From Branchinecta lynchi (taxonomy: Eukaryota > Arthropoda > Branchiopoda > Anostraca > Branchinectidae), in NCBI GenBank assembly GCA_023053575.1, contig JAKZAP010000012.1, forward strand, positions 5,270,230-5,334,229: DNA of 64,000 bases. The letters run 5' to 3'. Below the pieces are notes generated by a model. That model ran no database searches and was not told the DNA's origin. It was given only the letters and a program-made list of their open reading frames with translations. Shown piece after piece: positions 51,053 to 61,950 of this stretch (positions within the stretch are counted from its first letter, which is position 1; each line of letters begins with the position of its first letter). The position numbers and the translations under genes were made by a program.

Positions 51053-51060
51053 TCATCTCA
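51053..51060. repeat. Right copy of the 8-base direct repeat flanking the Polinton
   Basis: TCATCTCA follows the terminal repeat directly; see 36569-36576. Beyond it the host sequence has tcaagggttttgcttaca at about 51151, the same word as at 36479 left of the element. The insertion therefore lies within or beside an older repeat. Confidence 0.55.
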
Positions 51061-53280
51061 TCCCAGGATCATTTGTGCCGCAAGGATTCTACTTCTGACC
51101 AAACGGTGTATATCAATGATCCCCAAGAACCTACTATCGTTTTTGCCTCAAGGGTTTTGCTTACAGATACATTTCTAGCGCCCTTAAAACGGGAAATTAC
51201 GCAGCAACAATTGTAAGTGCTGTATTTGTCGAGGATGGAAGTGAAGGAAGGTCTGCTGACATGACTTAAATCCTAAAAGTAGGCATTATCTTTTTTATGA
51301 CAGGATTGGGCATCAACCAGGGCTCTTACTTTACACTAGTAAGGGTTGTCAGAAGCTTGACTTGTAGAAGTGTCACATTTTCTGACAAAAAGGTGCTTTT
51401 TGAAACCTTGATTTTTTGTATATTCTGGTGCATTCGGTTTTTTGGCCGGTTTCTGGAATCCGGCGAGAGCCGGGAAGTTTGATAAAAGTAAAGGTTTTAT
51501 TTGAAGTTGATTAGATGTTTGATTTAGGGGTAAAAAGACATGCTTAACAGGATCGACCAAAATGATTATGCTTTATGACGGCTCCGTACTCTCGCCCTTT
51601 TAACATCTCAGTATAGCGTGCATTTTGGGTCAAAACTGGCAAAAATGTTGCCAAGAATATAGTCAATGTGAAGAACAGTTGCTCAAAAGTAAGTTCCACA
51701 GGAAATTTCGAAGGAAAGGATGTGGCTCAGAGGTAGGGGCGTTGCGAGGGGGGGGGGGCAACATTCGGTAACTTATTTGGTATTATTCCCAGGATTCGAT
51801 AGTTCCACGAGCTTGAAGAGGTCGAGTGAATCACTGATCGCAGACAAAAGGATCGATCTATGATTTCATCGGTAGGCCTTTTTTTTATTTGTATCCTAAA
51901 ACCAAACTCTAATCACAAAAGTCTTGAAAATTCTGCCTGCGGAGCTTTGCGTAATATTCACTATTTTGTGGAAAGGCGCGCCATTTTTATAGGTTTCAAG
52001 CCAGTTTTAGGGATTGGGATTTTTCGAAACCCTAAAAGCTAGAATTAACATGGAAATAGTTAATTTGGCAGGAAAAATCGAACTTAACAAAAATTCGCCT
52101 ACGGTGTTCACTTTATGTGATTCTCGGTATTTTTGACTAGTTCTACAGTAGCTGCTGCTGCCGGGATGTCGTTAAATTTTCGCCTACAAGAAAGAAAACT
52201 GGATTTAAATAATTTTTGCATACGGCGCTTAATTTCCTTTTGTCTTGGAAACAATATATAAAAGCTCCTAGTGCAATCGTGCAGTAGCCTAGGCTTTGCA
52301 AAAACGACGGCTAGGAGCTGGCTGATGTTCTTTCATGCTGCTCTTTAGTGTTACTCTTTGTACGTAATCCTTACTGTTCAATAATTTAAAGCTACCTTGC
52401 TCATAGTTGCTAACAAAGCTAGAATAAGTATAGTCGTAGAAAAAATATGCAATTGAAAAGCATTTAGTTTATCGATATATCATCAAAAAATGTGTTACCA
52501 CAGCACAGAAACCTAGTTCTGGGAAATTTTAGTCCGGTGATTCAGCTTTTCCACCTCGAAATTCCGGCTTCGTCACTACTACAGATCCCCAGAATCTGAG
52601 GAATATATCCTTTGCATACATGCTCCATGTATTGATTGTCAATTAATATATTTTTTCCAAATTTTGGCTATCACCCCTTGACTTCACATTTCTCCAAGTG
52701 CTCAATTCTGTTCAAAACTGGAGCTTGAGTTCTGGTCAGCTGCTCCTGTTGGCTTTGGGCACGAATGACGCTTTGCCTATTCCTACTTGCGGACAAGTTC
52801 GAGCTTCCGGACCTTTAGTAGCTGATTTCACACACTGACTTCCTTTATCGACTGCATCTAACACGTCGGAATCCATCTTCGATTTTCCGATCACACTGAA
52901 CGAGGCAGTTATGTTTCTTGATCAATGACTGTGCCCTGGAAAGGAGACCAAGTTGGGCACACACATAACACTCTTCAGCTGAATCAATGATATTCTCAAG
53001 TTTTAGGTTATTAATTAGTTTCATACTGGAAAGATGAGAAAAGTGTTTTTGTGACAGTACTTGAAACGGAATATTGAACTATCAAGCTAACTGATTGGCA
53101 TTTTCCTGACTTATTTCAAGCAGCAATTCTTTTTCGAGGACAAGAAAAATGCTGGACCAGGAACAATATACCTTTGCTTCCACATTTGGCAGCAACTAGG
53201 TCTATGACTATCTTGTAGTTCACAACGTCTTAAAGAAGTATAATTGTGTGAAATCATCATTTTCCATTCAATAGAATCTT
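51061..53280. other. Dispersed repeats; no supported gene
   Basis: 51430-51570 belongs to the CCGG(A/T)ATCCGGC family (ggaatccggcgagagccggg, gaagttgattagatgtttga, aggggtaaaaagacatgctt). 52030-52260 resembles the repeat at 20799-21160 (aaaagctagaatt, attcgcctacggtg). A run of 10 G at 51751-51760 follows gaggtaggggcgttgcga. Nothing coding seen. Confidence 0.5.
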
Positions 53281-54111
53281 TTTCCGGCTATTTTAAATTC
53301 CTGATGGCGATTGTAACATTCATATAAATAAATCTTCTTTTTTTCTTTTTTTTATGGTGCAAAAAGGATAAGTCAACTACATTTTCATTAGAGCTATATT
53401 TCGGCCCTTCTTGGCAAGGGTCCTGTTCAGGCTCAAGCCTTTCAAGCTGGAAACTGAATTTGTGAAAAATAATTAAAGATTCTTCCTTAAATACCTTGTG
53501 AATTTCGTCTCTGACAGGAATACAGGAAACAGAGTAATCTCGGGGAAAACAACTATATTTAACGGATTCTACTGCGGTGAAATCTCGCCTAGTTAGAATT
53601 CGCCAACTTAACATGAACTCGAAATCTGACTTGTGGCAGTGGTGGTCAGTATTTTGTTGAACGAATTCAGACCTAATAAACATTGGCTTTGCTCTGCATG
53701 AAAATTAGAACCTGTCTTTTTCAGAAAGTGTTTTCTACATCAAATGAAAGGTAAACTCAGAATTACAGACTGCTTATTACTAACTCACAACAGAGTGGAA
53801 GAAGAACCATTACATGTCAAATCATACTACAGTACTGGAGGGGTACCTAACCTCACATTTTTTGTTTAAACTAGTTTTATCAGAATTCCATACAAGCAAG
53901 ATGTCTCACCCATTTCATCTATTTTACCTCTGAAAAGGAAAAATTGTAGCTCATTGCTATCGTTGAATATATATTTTAATGTAAATATATAGAGAGCCGA
54001 GCAGCCAGCACGGCGCCGGTCACGTTGACATTTATGAAACAACCTAGGGTCAGTCAAATCCTACGTTCGGTATAGCTTTACAATACCAACTAGATTATAT
54101 CAGATATGTAG
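53281..54111. other. No supported gene
   Basis: The minus-strand frame at 53288-53683 has no motif and includes a short repeat shared with 9038-9070 (tatttcggcccttcttg, then caagggtcct). I do not call it a gene. Confidence 0.35.
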
Positions 54112-54250
54112 TGTTGTAACAAGTACTTCAAATTTGTACTTAAGTATTAAGTTTTAAGTACTTCCAAATTGTGTACTTAAGTACCAAATATTAAGTACCA
54201 GACCACAATTGTACTTAAGTATTACTTGATTTTTAAGTACAGAACCTGTA
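54112..54250. repeat. Probable hAT element end with subterminal repeats
   Basis: tagtgttgtaacaagtactt is followed by many copies of gtacttaagta and its complement. hAT ends of the cagtgttgtaac type with such short repeats are common. It lies just beyond the 3' end of the hAT pseudogene on the minus strand. I found no matching opposite end; near 56050 there is only gtacttaagtac. Confidence 0.55.
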
Positions 54251-54385
54251 ACGGTCATTCTTTGTTGTGATGGATATAAGGTTAGGTTGCTGTTCCTCTT
54301 AATGCTAAATATAGCCTCCGAATAATCTTTATATCCGAGCTTGACTTTTTCAATCCAGGGAACAAATTGGAAAATAGGTCTAATC

Positions 54386-55955
54386 CTACATATAGGATTC
54401 AGACATGTATGTAATAATCGAAACCGAAACGGATGCTGCCACGCCAGACAGCATCTTGTTTAGCTGTTTGCTCATGACTAGTGACTTAGACTCGATTTTC
54501 AGTCGTCGCATGCCCAGATTCGTGTGAACACTAGATGCAATGGAAATTGTTGCAAGGCAATTCCTTTTGTCCGTTTTGATATCTTTCAAAGTGCTGATAA
54601 GCCGCTCAGCTGTCACGTTGGAGAAGGATACTGAATAATGGCCTTTAGGTTCTTGATCCTTGGCTTTCCAGTCAGGTAACGCTGCTGAAAAACATATGTC
54701 CAGTAGTCCTCTACTGATATCGTGCCCAACGCAACTTCTAGACGGATCGTGCTTTTTTCACGCCATTCTCGGTCGATCAGAGCGTTTGACCAAGACGACA
54801 AACCATACTATGAGAGAAACCTTGAAAGACTTATCGGTTCCACAATTCTGGGCGGTGAACGGGTCAAGGCTGCTTGAAAAGTTATAAATATCCGAATCGA
54901 AAGAAAACGGATCTTGTATTTGTACAATTGCTTCTTTGTAAAATTCCCTTGCGAGTCGCTCGAGCTCAGCCTCTGCGTTCAGTCCTAGGTAGACATTCCT
55001 GAGGTCAACGTAATCGGTTTCACTTCGCACATCAAGAAGCATCACACATTTTTTCACGTGGGATCCTTTCATGAAGTTTGTCGCCAACGCCTCAGCGAGT
55101 TTCAAAGTTTCGGACTTGAGCCTATAAAAGATCGGCGCCTCGGACTGGAATAAAGTGCCATTCAATAGACCAAGAGCATAATCGCCAAAGAGCATGACGA
55201 TTTTCATGAAGGGGTTTCGGAGGGCAGCAAGGACCAGTTCATTTCCATGAGTTGGGTCCTCAAAGTCGGTGCTCGTGAAATAAAGTGTAAGTGCTAGCCA
55301 TTGCTCCAGAATCCGATGGACGCAGTTTAGGAAACACATGGGTGGATTGAGTGACAGCTGCACTTCACGATCAAAACCCAGGGATATTTATCTTGAATAA
55401 ATCTTGCTACTGAATGGTTGCAACCCATCATTGAGTTTGTTGTGTCGGTACAGAAGCCAATCCAGTTTCTCTCTGGAACCCATTTCTTTTTTAGAAAATC
55501 AAGTGTTTCCTCCAGTTTTGCAAAGACCGAAGCTTGATTGTCCCCACATCAGTGGTTTCATCAATTATCAAAGAGAACGGTCTTTTTTCAACTCATCAAC
55601 CAGCATCTGCTTGTGATAGGGTCCGAGCCCTTGTCTCATTAGATTGACTGCTTTCTGCTTGCCTAACTTTACTTTGTCAATCACATTTTTATGGGGCATA
55701 TTCTGCATAAAGGGCACAAGTTCGTCGGCAAGGGAAAACGGTAGGTTATGCTTCACCAGAAACAATTTTTGCTTCAGTTTCACGGACTGATTGTGTCCCG
55801 TCGGTTGCCATGTAGTCAGTTATTGGTTTGGGTAAAGTTTTGAGGCAGAGTGGAGTTTTAATATGCCCTCTCGTACTGGCATGTCTAGTCAAATCGTACT
55901 TCTCCTTTTTATAGCTCAAGTCCAAGTTGCACCACAGACAAACAAATAGTGCAGG
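54386..55955 (-). pseudogene. hAT-family transposase with BED finger, degenerate
   Basis: Minus-strand order. A BED-type finger at about 55950-55860 (VCLWCNLD ... DLTRHASTRGH). 55783-55568 has LVKHNLPFSLADELVPF and a Lys-rich helix, the usual hAT N-terminal block. 55363-54758 has RILEQWLALTLYF, LGLLNGTLFQSEAPIF and following helices of the insertion and RNase H-like core. 54801-54613 has VEDYWTYVFQ. 54616-54386 has TAERLISTLKDIKTDKRN, the conserved hAT dimerisation end. The parts are in different frames with stops between them, so it is inactive. Transposed DNA by cut-and-paste when intact. Confidence 0.85.
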
Positions 55956-57204
55956 AAACCCCTAGAAGTTGAACACACACTTATCATAGATGCTATGGTA
56001 AAAACAAATCAATTAAACACAGAAACTAAAAAAAAAGAGGTAAGTATCAGCAGAAGAGTACTTAAGTACAAACTGTCGGTAGGATGGAAGTGAAAGGAAT
56101 AGGAGGAATGGTAACAAGATTTAAATGCATACAAACTGTGATCAAAGTAAACCAAATAGCCTACTAACTTTCTGTGTCTGATTTTTTGTATTTCTTAGTG
56201 CACTGTATTATTTGAATCACAGAAACTAAAAAAAAAAGTAAGTATCAGCAGAAGTGAATATTGAGGTAAACTCTGTGCACATGATGCCATTATATTTGAA
56301 TAGGTGGTATCACAAACAAGTGGACTGATTCGCCCTCATTTTTCTTTAAATTTCTGACCAAAACAATTGGAATTTTCATGGAAAACCGTAACAGTCCTTC
56401 CGAACTGTTCTAAACCAAGAAGTTCCATTCCAGACTTTTTGTTTGGTGGTTGGTAAGTTTTGTGGATGGTATGACTTTCACTGTTCACACCCCACCACCT
56501 CTGTATTATTGTTTTCCCTGTCAATCTCCAAACATTTCCCCAAGAACCAAGAAGCTTCGCTTATGTTTGAATTCTCTGATAGAATAATTATATAGTATAG
56601 CAGTCTCGTACTCGAACCCTTCTAAGCCTGCTTCCAAGCACCCTACCTACTGCATGCACAAACCCATTCGTTGTACCCGATTGTTTTTGCAACTGTGTTC
56701 TTAAATAACTCTCCAGACTCAATACTCCTCCCTCATTGGTAATTCTTCGTTATATGCCCCTCTCCAGTTCAGCCATTTCTAGACCAATTCTGGTGCTTCT
56801 TTTGATGTACCAATGTTCTACTCATTACTTAAGCCTAGCCCCCCTAGAAAAGTAAAACTTCAATCTTTATTTCCCTCTATTAGACAGTAGTTCAGCAGTA
56901 AAAGAAACTTACACCGGAGGACGCTAGTGATTTACCATGACAAAAAATACTAGGCCTATTGGTGCGCCAAGCTCTACATATCAATCAAATTGATAAAAAG
57001 GGCATCACAGCCCCATCTAATTATTACACACAATACTATGTAACTATGTACCTCTTAACACTTGTTTGGCCGGCCAGTCATGAGTCAGATCCACATGGAA
57101 TAAAAATCTTGCAAGAAAACGTAGTATTTCCATTTCTCGGTAGATCCTGCGATTTTATTTCTTCGCGATAAATCGGTTCCGTTTCATATTTCGAGCAAAA
57201 GGTT
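55956..57204. other. No supported gene
   Basis: A direct repeat of about 40 bases (cacagaaactaaaaaaaaagaggtaagtatcagcagaag) occurs at 56018 and 56218. The rest has only short frames. Confidence 0.45.
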
Positions 57205-57286
57205 CGCAGTCGGCAGGGTTAGAACCTACGCGGGGAAACTCCATTGGATTTCAAGTGCAACGCCTTAACCACTCGGCCACGACTGA
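57205..57286 (-). tRNA. tRNA-Ser(UGA)-like sequence, probably a pseudogene or SINE head
   Basis: On the minus strand an 82-nt stretch has the serine tRNA layout. The acceptor arms are tcagtcg/cgactgc with only the first pair broken. The A box is GTGGCCGAGTGG. The anticodon loop CTTGAAA has anticodon TGA, followed by a long variable arm and a T arm ggttctaaccc. The T-loop departs from ttcgaat at a normally fixed G, and one anticodon-stem pair is mismatched. A cttttg follows the 3' end. The defects suggest it is not a working tRNA. Confidence 0.7.
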
Positions 57287-57977
57287 ATCTCAATACAAAC
57301 ACCGCTTTTCAGGACCAGTGCAACCATACAACACAGGTACAAGCGCATAGAGGTACCACAAATCCAACAGAGAAATTCCACTATCAGAAAATCGAATATT
57401 CTTCTCTTGTTTACAGTGGTATGTACGACGGCTTTCGCCGAACTCTTTGACCGCTGTTTTGAGTTTTCGAAGATTAGACAGTTCTCGTCCTGAGTGCTAC
57501 GTTTGCAGTACTGGTTATATAGGGTCACTTTATATTTGAATATATGAATGGATCGAGTCTCAGATTTCAATTCGGTAATATAGTTTTTTTATGAGAAATG
57601 GAGAGGAAGGGAGTACGTTGTGTAGCGGTTATTGGAGGGGGATGTCAATCCCGTGGATAGTAAAGGACAGAGGAGGGTTTCTTCCGTATCTTACACTATG
57701 GGCCCGGGAAGAGAAGGTCTGAATATATTACTATTCTGACCTGCTAAGACCGGGCCACTCAAATCAGTCGTTTAATAGCGCGGGCGAAGGGCTGGCCAAT
57801 TTAAAAAAAAAAAATAATGTTTGCCGTGACGTCCAGAAAAAGAAAAACGAAAAACGAAAAACTGCGAAAAAACTTCCTGGGTCGATAGATCTTCTAATCT
57901 CTTAAGTGTTTTTTCCGTATCTTACACTATGGGCCCGGGAAGAGAAGGTCTGAATATATTACTATTCTGGGCTTGGA
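57287..57977. repeat. Exact 57-bp direct repeat, 231 bases apart; no gene
   Basis: ttccgtatcttacactatgg ... ttactattctg occurs at 57682-57738 and 57913-57969 without differences. The sequence between is AT-rich and includes a gaaaaacgaaaaacg run. It suggests a recent duplication or a repeat-bounded insertion. Confidence 0.85.
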
Positions 57978-58720
57978 TTGAATCCTGCCAGAATCAGAGA
58001 AAAGAACTATACGGGAACTGTGTATATTAGACCAATTCAGCAAGAGCTGAGTCTGGAGCCTGTAGAAGTTCATGTGGCTGCGGAGTGTCCCAGAGAAAAG
58101 TGCAGAAAGTGTGACATGGTCTTTCCCGTTACTCTACTTGGTGAGCATGTGTCTTCGTGTAAACCAACAAGTGATGATGAATATGACGTACATGGGCACA
58201 ATGACGGTAACGCTCTGCAGGGTGACTTGGAAGATATGTGTCCGCTCCCCCAACCTGCACCGTTGGCCGCAGATTACGACTCCTCAGATCTGGAGCTTTG
58301 TCCGACATGTTTGAAATCGTTTGATGTAGTTGCTCTTGTTGAGCATTTCCAAAATTGCGTACCTTCAGCCAATGCATTACAACCATCGACCTCTCGTATA
58401 ACAACTCTACAATCTGGGATTTTCACTTTCCAAGCTGCCCTACGTGGTCTCCGATCGTTGATAGACCGCCCATCCTTCCGTCTACATGGAAAGAGACCCA
58501 GACTCTACTTTTCCGACAACCAGTCACCCGCTTTGAAGGTGAACCTGGACTCGATGCAGGAGGACCTTTTAGAGAGTTTTCACTGATTTTTTTGAAGCGG
58601 CAATAGAGAAGTACTTCGAACCTTCTCTTGATGGTGTGATATTCAAGACGAATGATGATTGTATAATGAAAATATTGGGCATGGCCGTTGGCTACAGTCT
58701 TCTGAAACACCAGCAGCACT
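57978..58720 (+). pseudogene. UBZ-HECT E3 ubiquitin ligase-like sequence, frameshifted
   Basis: The first frame (57978-58586) encodes two C-x2-C-x11-H-x3-C fingers, at residues 42-61 (CRKCDMVFPVTLLGEHVSSC) and 108-127 (CPTCLKSFDVVALVEHFQNC). These are like UBZ ubiquitin-binding fingers. The HECT start is in the next frame (TRFEGEPGLDAGGPFREF, about 58520-58580). It resumes in a third frame after a seven-T run at about 58586 (EAAIEKYFEPSLDG, ILGMAVGYSLLKHQ), then hits stops. HECT enzymes pass ubiquitin through a C-terminal Cys, which is absent here. UBZ-plus-HECT genes are multicopy in several aquatic animals. Confidence 0.75.
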
Positions 58721-59308
58721 GATTCCGCGAACGAATCCTATCAGAGCTGTTGTCGAGAAGCTGAAATCAAACAACCCCAAGGCATACGAAGGAATTTTTC
58801 TGTTTCTAGATGATGATATAAAGGTGAGAAGCCATAAACCTTCAAGGTAGTTACTTTAGTTGCTCTCTGAAGACTATGGAGGTCCAAAATGGGACATTTT
58901 GAAAAAACTTTTCATTGACGAAAGTTAACATTTCATTGACGCGAAATAACAATTCAGTGATGTTGCTTATTATTCTGTTGACGCAAAATAACATTTTGTT
59001 GGTGCCAATTTACATTTCGATGACAAGAAATAAAATTTCATTACGAAAACATCTTTTTATTACCTCCCATATCGCTTTGAAATATTTTCTTATTTTCGGT
59101 GCATCGAAAATTTGTTTCCGACGTCAATGAAATGATAATTCGGTCAACGAAACGCAAATCGTGCAGAGTCGTTCAATAGTGGACATTCGTATCGATACAT
59201 GCGTGCATAGTTGGGCATTATTGTATCGAAACCGCTATATGCGTCACCGTCATCAAATGCAGACAAAACAAAACACAAATTTTTTTGAAAATTGAAACTG
59301 CCCCTGGG
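58721..59308. other. No supported gene
   Basis: Contains loosely repeated words (ttcattgacg.aa.ttaacatttc / ttgacgcaaaataacatttt) between 58910 and 59050. Nothing else seen. Confidence 0.4.
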
Positions 59309-59464
59309 ATGGCTGATTGCAGATTGGAAGAGGTCGTCGATCTTATTGGCCAGGGTAGGACGGTTTCTGATGTTGCTAAACATCTTGGTTGTCACCCAAA
59401 GACTGTTCATCGATATCTGAAGTCACATGGATCTTCCAAGAAAGAGCTTATGTTATCAGGTTAG
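59309..59464 (+). CDS. Small helix-turn-helix exon, transposase N-terminus-like
   Basis: 51 codons from ATG at 59309. The peptide DLIGQGRTVSDVAKHLGCHP, followed by KTVHRYLKSHG, is a clear helix-turn-helix of the kind at the N-terminus of IS3/Tc1-type and related integrase-core transposases. A potential splice donor (ATCAG then gttaga) overlaps the last codons. Together with the integrase-core-like exon at 62861-63035 on the same strand it may form one gene interrupted by long introns and by the MITE at 59510. Binding to transposon ends is the likely role. Confidence 0.5.
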   Translation: MADCRLEEVVDLIGQGRTVSDVAKHLGCHPKTVHRYLKSHGSSKKELMLSG

Positions 59465-59499
59465 ACAGTCATTCACTTGTTATGTTTGGTTCTCTGCCA

Positions 59500-59509
59500 G
59501 CTCTAAGCC
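59500..59509. repeat. Left target-site duplication of the 754-bp MITE
   Basis: GCTCTAAGCC directly precedes the element and is repeated exactly after it at 60264-60273. Confidence 0.8.
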
Positions 59510-60263
59510 AGTCAACCACAAACCCCTGATTTTGGATACCCTGTGCCAAATGCTGGATATATCCAACATTTTGCATAGCCTATGCCTGATGCTGGATAGC
59601 TGTTAGCTGGCTGTTGGCACCCTAACCCTGACCTACCTCACTACAAATGAATTCAGTATCCAGCATTTGGTGCCGGGCCTTTTTCCGCGACACAATTGTG
59701 GGGAACACACTTCTGATTGTTTGACGCGGAAACATGTTTGTGTGCCACACAGCCGAGCCACTAGTTGAAACTCGCGGAAACGCCGCTTTGTCTATTTTTT
59801 TGGCGGTAATTTGCGATATCTTAAAACAAAAATTAAATTCAGGTAAAATCTCGATAAATAGAACTCCAGGCTTATTTTCTTACCATTCTGGTCAAAAAGC
59901 ATCGTCAGTTTTAAGTCTACGTACTTAAAAAAGTAGTTAACTTTATTGTTTAGACACTATTTTGCTGCTTGATTTGAATTTCCTGCCAGAATCAAGCCAC
60001 AAAATCGACAATCACCTCACCAGTTGTTTTCGAATTTCCACAAAGCGAGCCACGAAAATCTTGTTGGTCGTGGAAACACACTTGTGGGCCGCACAAAAGG
60101 CTGCGGAAAGACTCTTTTCGAGCGACAATCAACCCACAAACTGTTTGTGGGAGCACGGAAAAATGCCTATAGTGTATCCAGCATTAGGCATAGGGTACAC
60201 CAAACGCTAGATATACCCAGCATTTGGCATAGGCTTCCCAAAATCAGTGATTTGTGGTAGACT
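59510..60263. mobile_element. Non-autonomous DNA transposon (MITE), long TIRs, 10-bp TSD
   Basis: Starts agtcaaccacaaacccctga and ends with the complement of agtctaccacaaatcactga. The similarity continues inward for about 90 bases through gccaaatgctggatatatcc and gcctatgcctgatgctggata. Perfect 10-base duplication GCTCTAAGCC on both sides. No coding capacity. Long TIRs and a 10-base duplication suggest a Mutator-like (MULE) origin; that classification is inferred. Confidence 0.85.
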
Positions 60264-60273
60264 GCTCTAAGCC

Positions 60274-61189
60274 TCAGATATGTACTATGTATATACTGTA
60301 CTACTGGATCTTCATTCTACCATTCAACCCGTGTCTGCACTGTTCACATTTAATTAACTGTTTAAATTAAAGGGGGCCACAAAGAATGGTATTTGTACCA
60401 CATACACAATGCTAACCATCCCTACTGTTACTATGAATGTTTAAAACCATTAAAAACACCATAAAACGATGACCAAATAACAAAATAAAACACCAAATTT
60501 CCTAGGTTTGAAATAACTCTTTCTGGACTAAATCTCAGCCGATTATCTCGGACAGCTGTTATGGAACGTAGGGAGCCAAGAGTCAAAATAATAATTTCAA
60601 TCTATTGTTCCAACTGTTTATTACAAATACGAATAAATTAAAAAACGAAGACCAGTGTGGTACCTATGATGACATACAAAAATTATCGATTAGGTCTTAA
60701 AATTCTTTGCTAATCCTTCCTGGAATATCTCATCACCAAGAAAGAAGACATTCGTCATGTTTTTTTTCTCGAGCCGAAACAGCAACAGCGTTCAATTCAA
60801 AATAACCTTTTGGCATGCAATTACTAAGAAAAGGTAAACAGAATGTTTGTATTAGGACTTTATCATAGGCTACCTCTACTTTATTGTATAACCTAACAGA
60901 ATTTACCATTATTTGGCTCAGGGAATCTACTCAATTTTTTTTACTTATCAGATAAGTAAACATTATAGTGCTAAAAACAGCCCAGAAATTCGTAAAAACA
61001 CTAACTTCTTGCAGCCTGATGAATTCTAAAATGTTGCTAAAAGCACCTAGCTAACGGTCATTCTACCTTCTGCTTTGTTGTTTTCTGCCAGCTGTTAAAT
61101 AGCCATACTTCCTACTTGGAGCATTGGATTACAGTCTTTTTTTTTTATGGGCCTCAGTTTCTTTTGGCCAGATCCAATCTATAGAAATT
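60274..61189. other. No supported gene
   Basis: AT-rich, with no frame of note and no structured repeat that I can see. Confidence 0.45.
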
Positions 61190-61950
61190 TTACAGCCCCT
61201 TCTGTTAAATTCTGAGGTGCCTAAACTCTCATTTGATGCACTTTTGCGGATACCATGGTATCTGATACCGTAGTATAAAGTCGTTTTTGCAGTTACCATG
61301 GTATCTGATACCTCAGTCAAAAGGGGTCTTGCAGTTATTGTGGTATCTGACCAATAACCGCTGTATCGCGTAATCAGATACCACAGTCGAACTGTGGTAA
61401 CTGTTCTTGGCATCTGAAAAATTCATCTCACTTTCATCAACCTGATGAAAAATTTTTAGCCGGCGTAGTAGTATGGTAGCTGTACGAAAACGTTGCATGT
61501 AATGCTATGTAATAGCAAAGAATACTATCATTTGATGTGCCTCAGACTGGTCCAATCTTATGTAGTAGTATCCAGTAGCATCCTGTCTTGCCATAGTAGC
61601 ATCCAGTTAGTACCATTTGGTAGTATGCAGTAACACGGTATCCTTGAAGTAGAAGCATGTAGTAGCATCCTTAGTACTGCATGCAACGTTTTCGTACTAC
61701 TTCATAGTACTATTTTGAGATAAATTTTTCATCGGGAATTTTTGTCACATTGGTGGGAAAGAAGTTTGACAATTAGTGTTGTCACTGGATATCAGTTTTT
61801 CTTTTGGGATGACTTAGAAAACCGCAATTTCGGCAATTGTCGTTTTTGCAGGGCAACCGTATATCAGATACCAAGGTAATTGAAATTACCAATTGCGCAT
61901 CCAATAACCGTGGTAACAGATACCATTGTATCTGCAAAACCGCAACTATT
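61190..61950. repeat. Foldback repeat region with accatggtatctg words
   Basis: taccatggtatctgatacc at 61250 and 61297 and related words (ggtaactgt, ggtatctgacc, gataccattgtatctgc) through to 61940 occur in both orientations. Small palindromes surround the MITE-like unit at 61440-61740. The layout suggests one foldback element nested around another. Confidence 0.55.
61440..61740. mobile_element. MITE-like unit with about 65-bp inverted repeats
   Basis: The left arm (61440-61506) has cctgatgaaaaattttta and tacgaaaacgttgcatg. The right arm (61674-61740) has catgcaacgttttcgta and taaatttttcatcggga. Between them are repeats of gtagtatccagtagcatcc. No coding capacity; target-site duplication not determined. 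Confidence 0.65.

Noticed and set aside
36573..51056. A canonical 6-base Polinton target duplication starting the element at AG (36579-51050)
   Set aside because: The six bases outside would be CTCAAT and ACTCAT, which do not match; only the 8-base TCATCTCA is shared.
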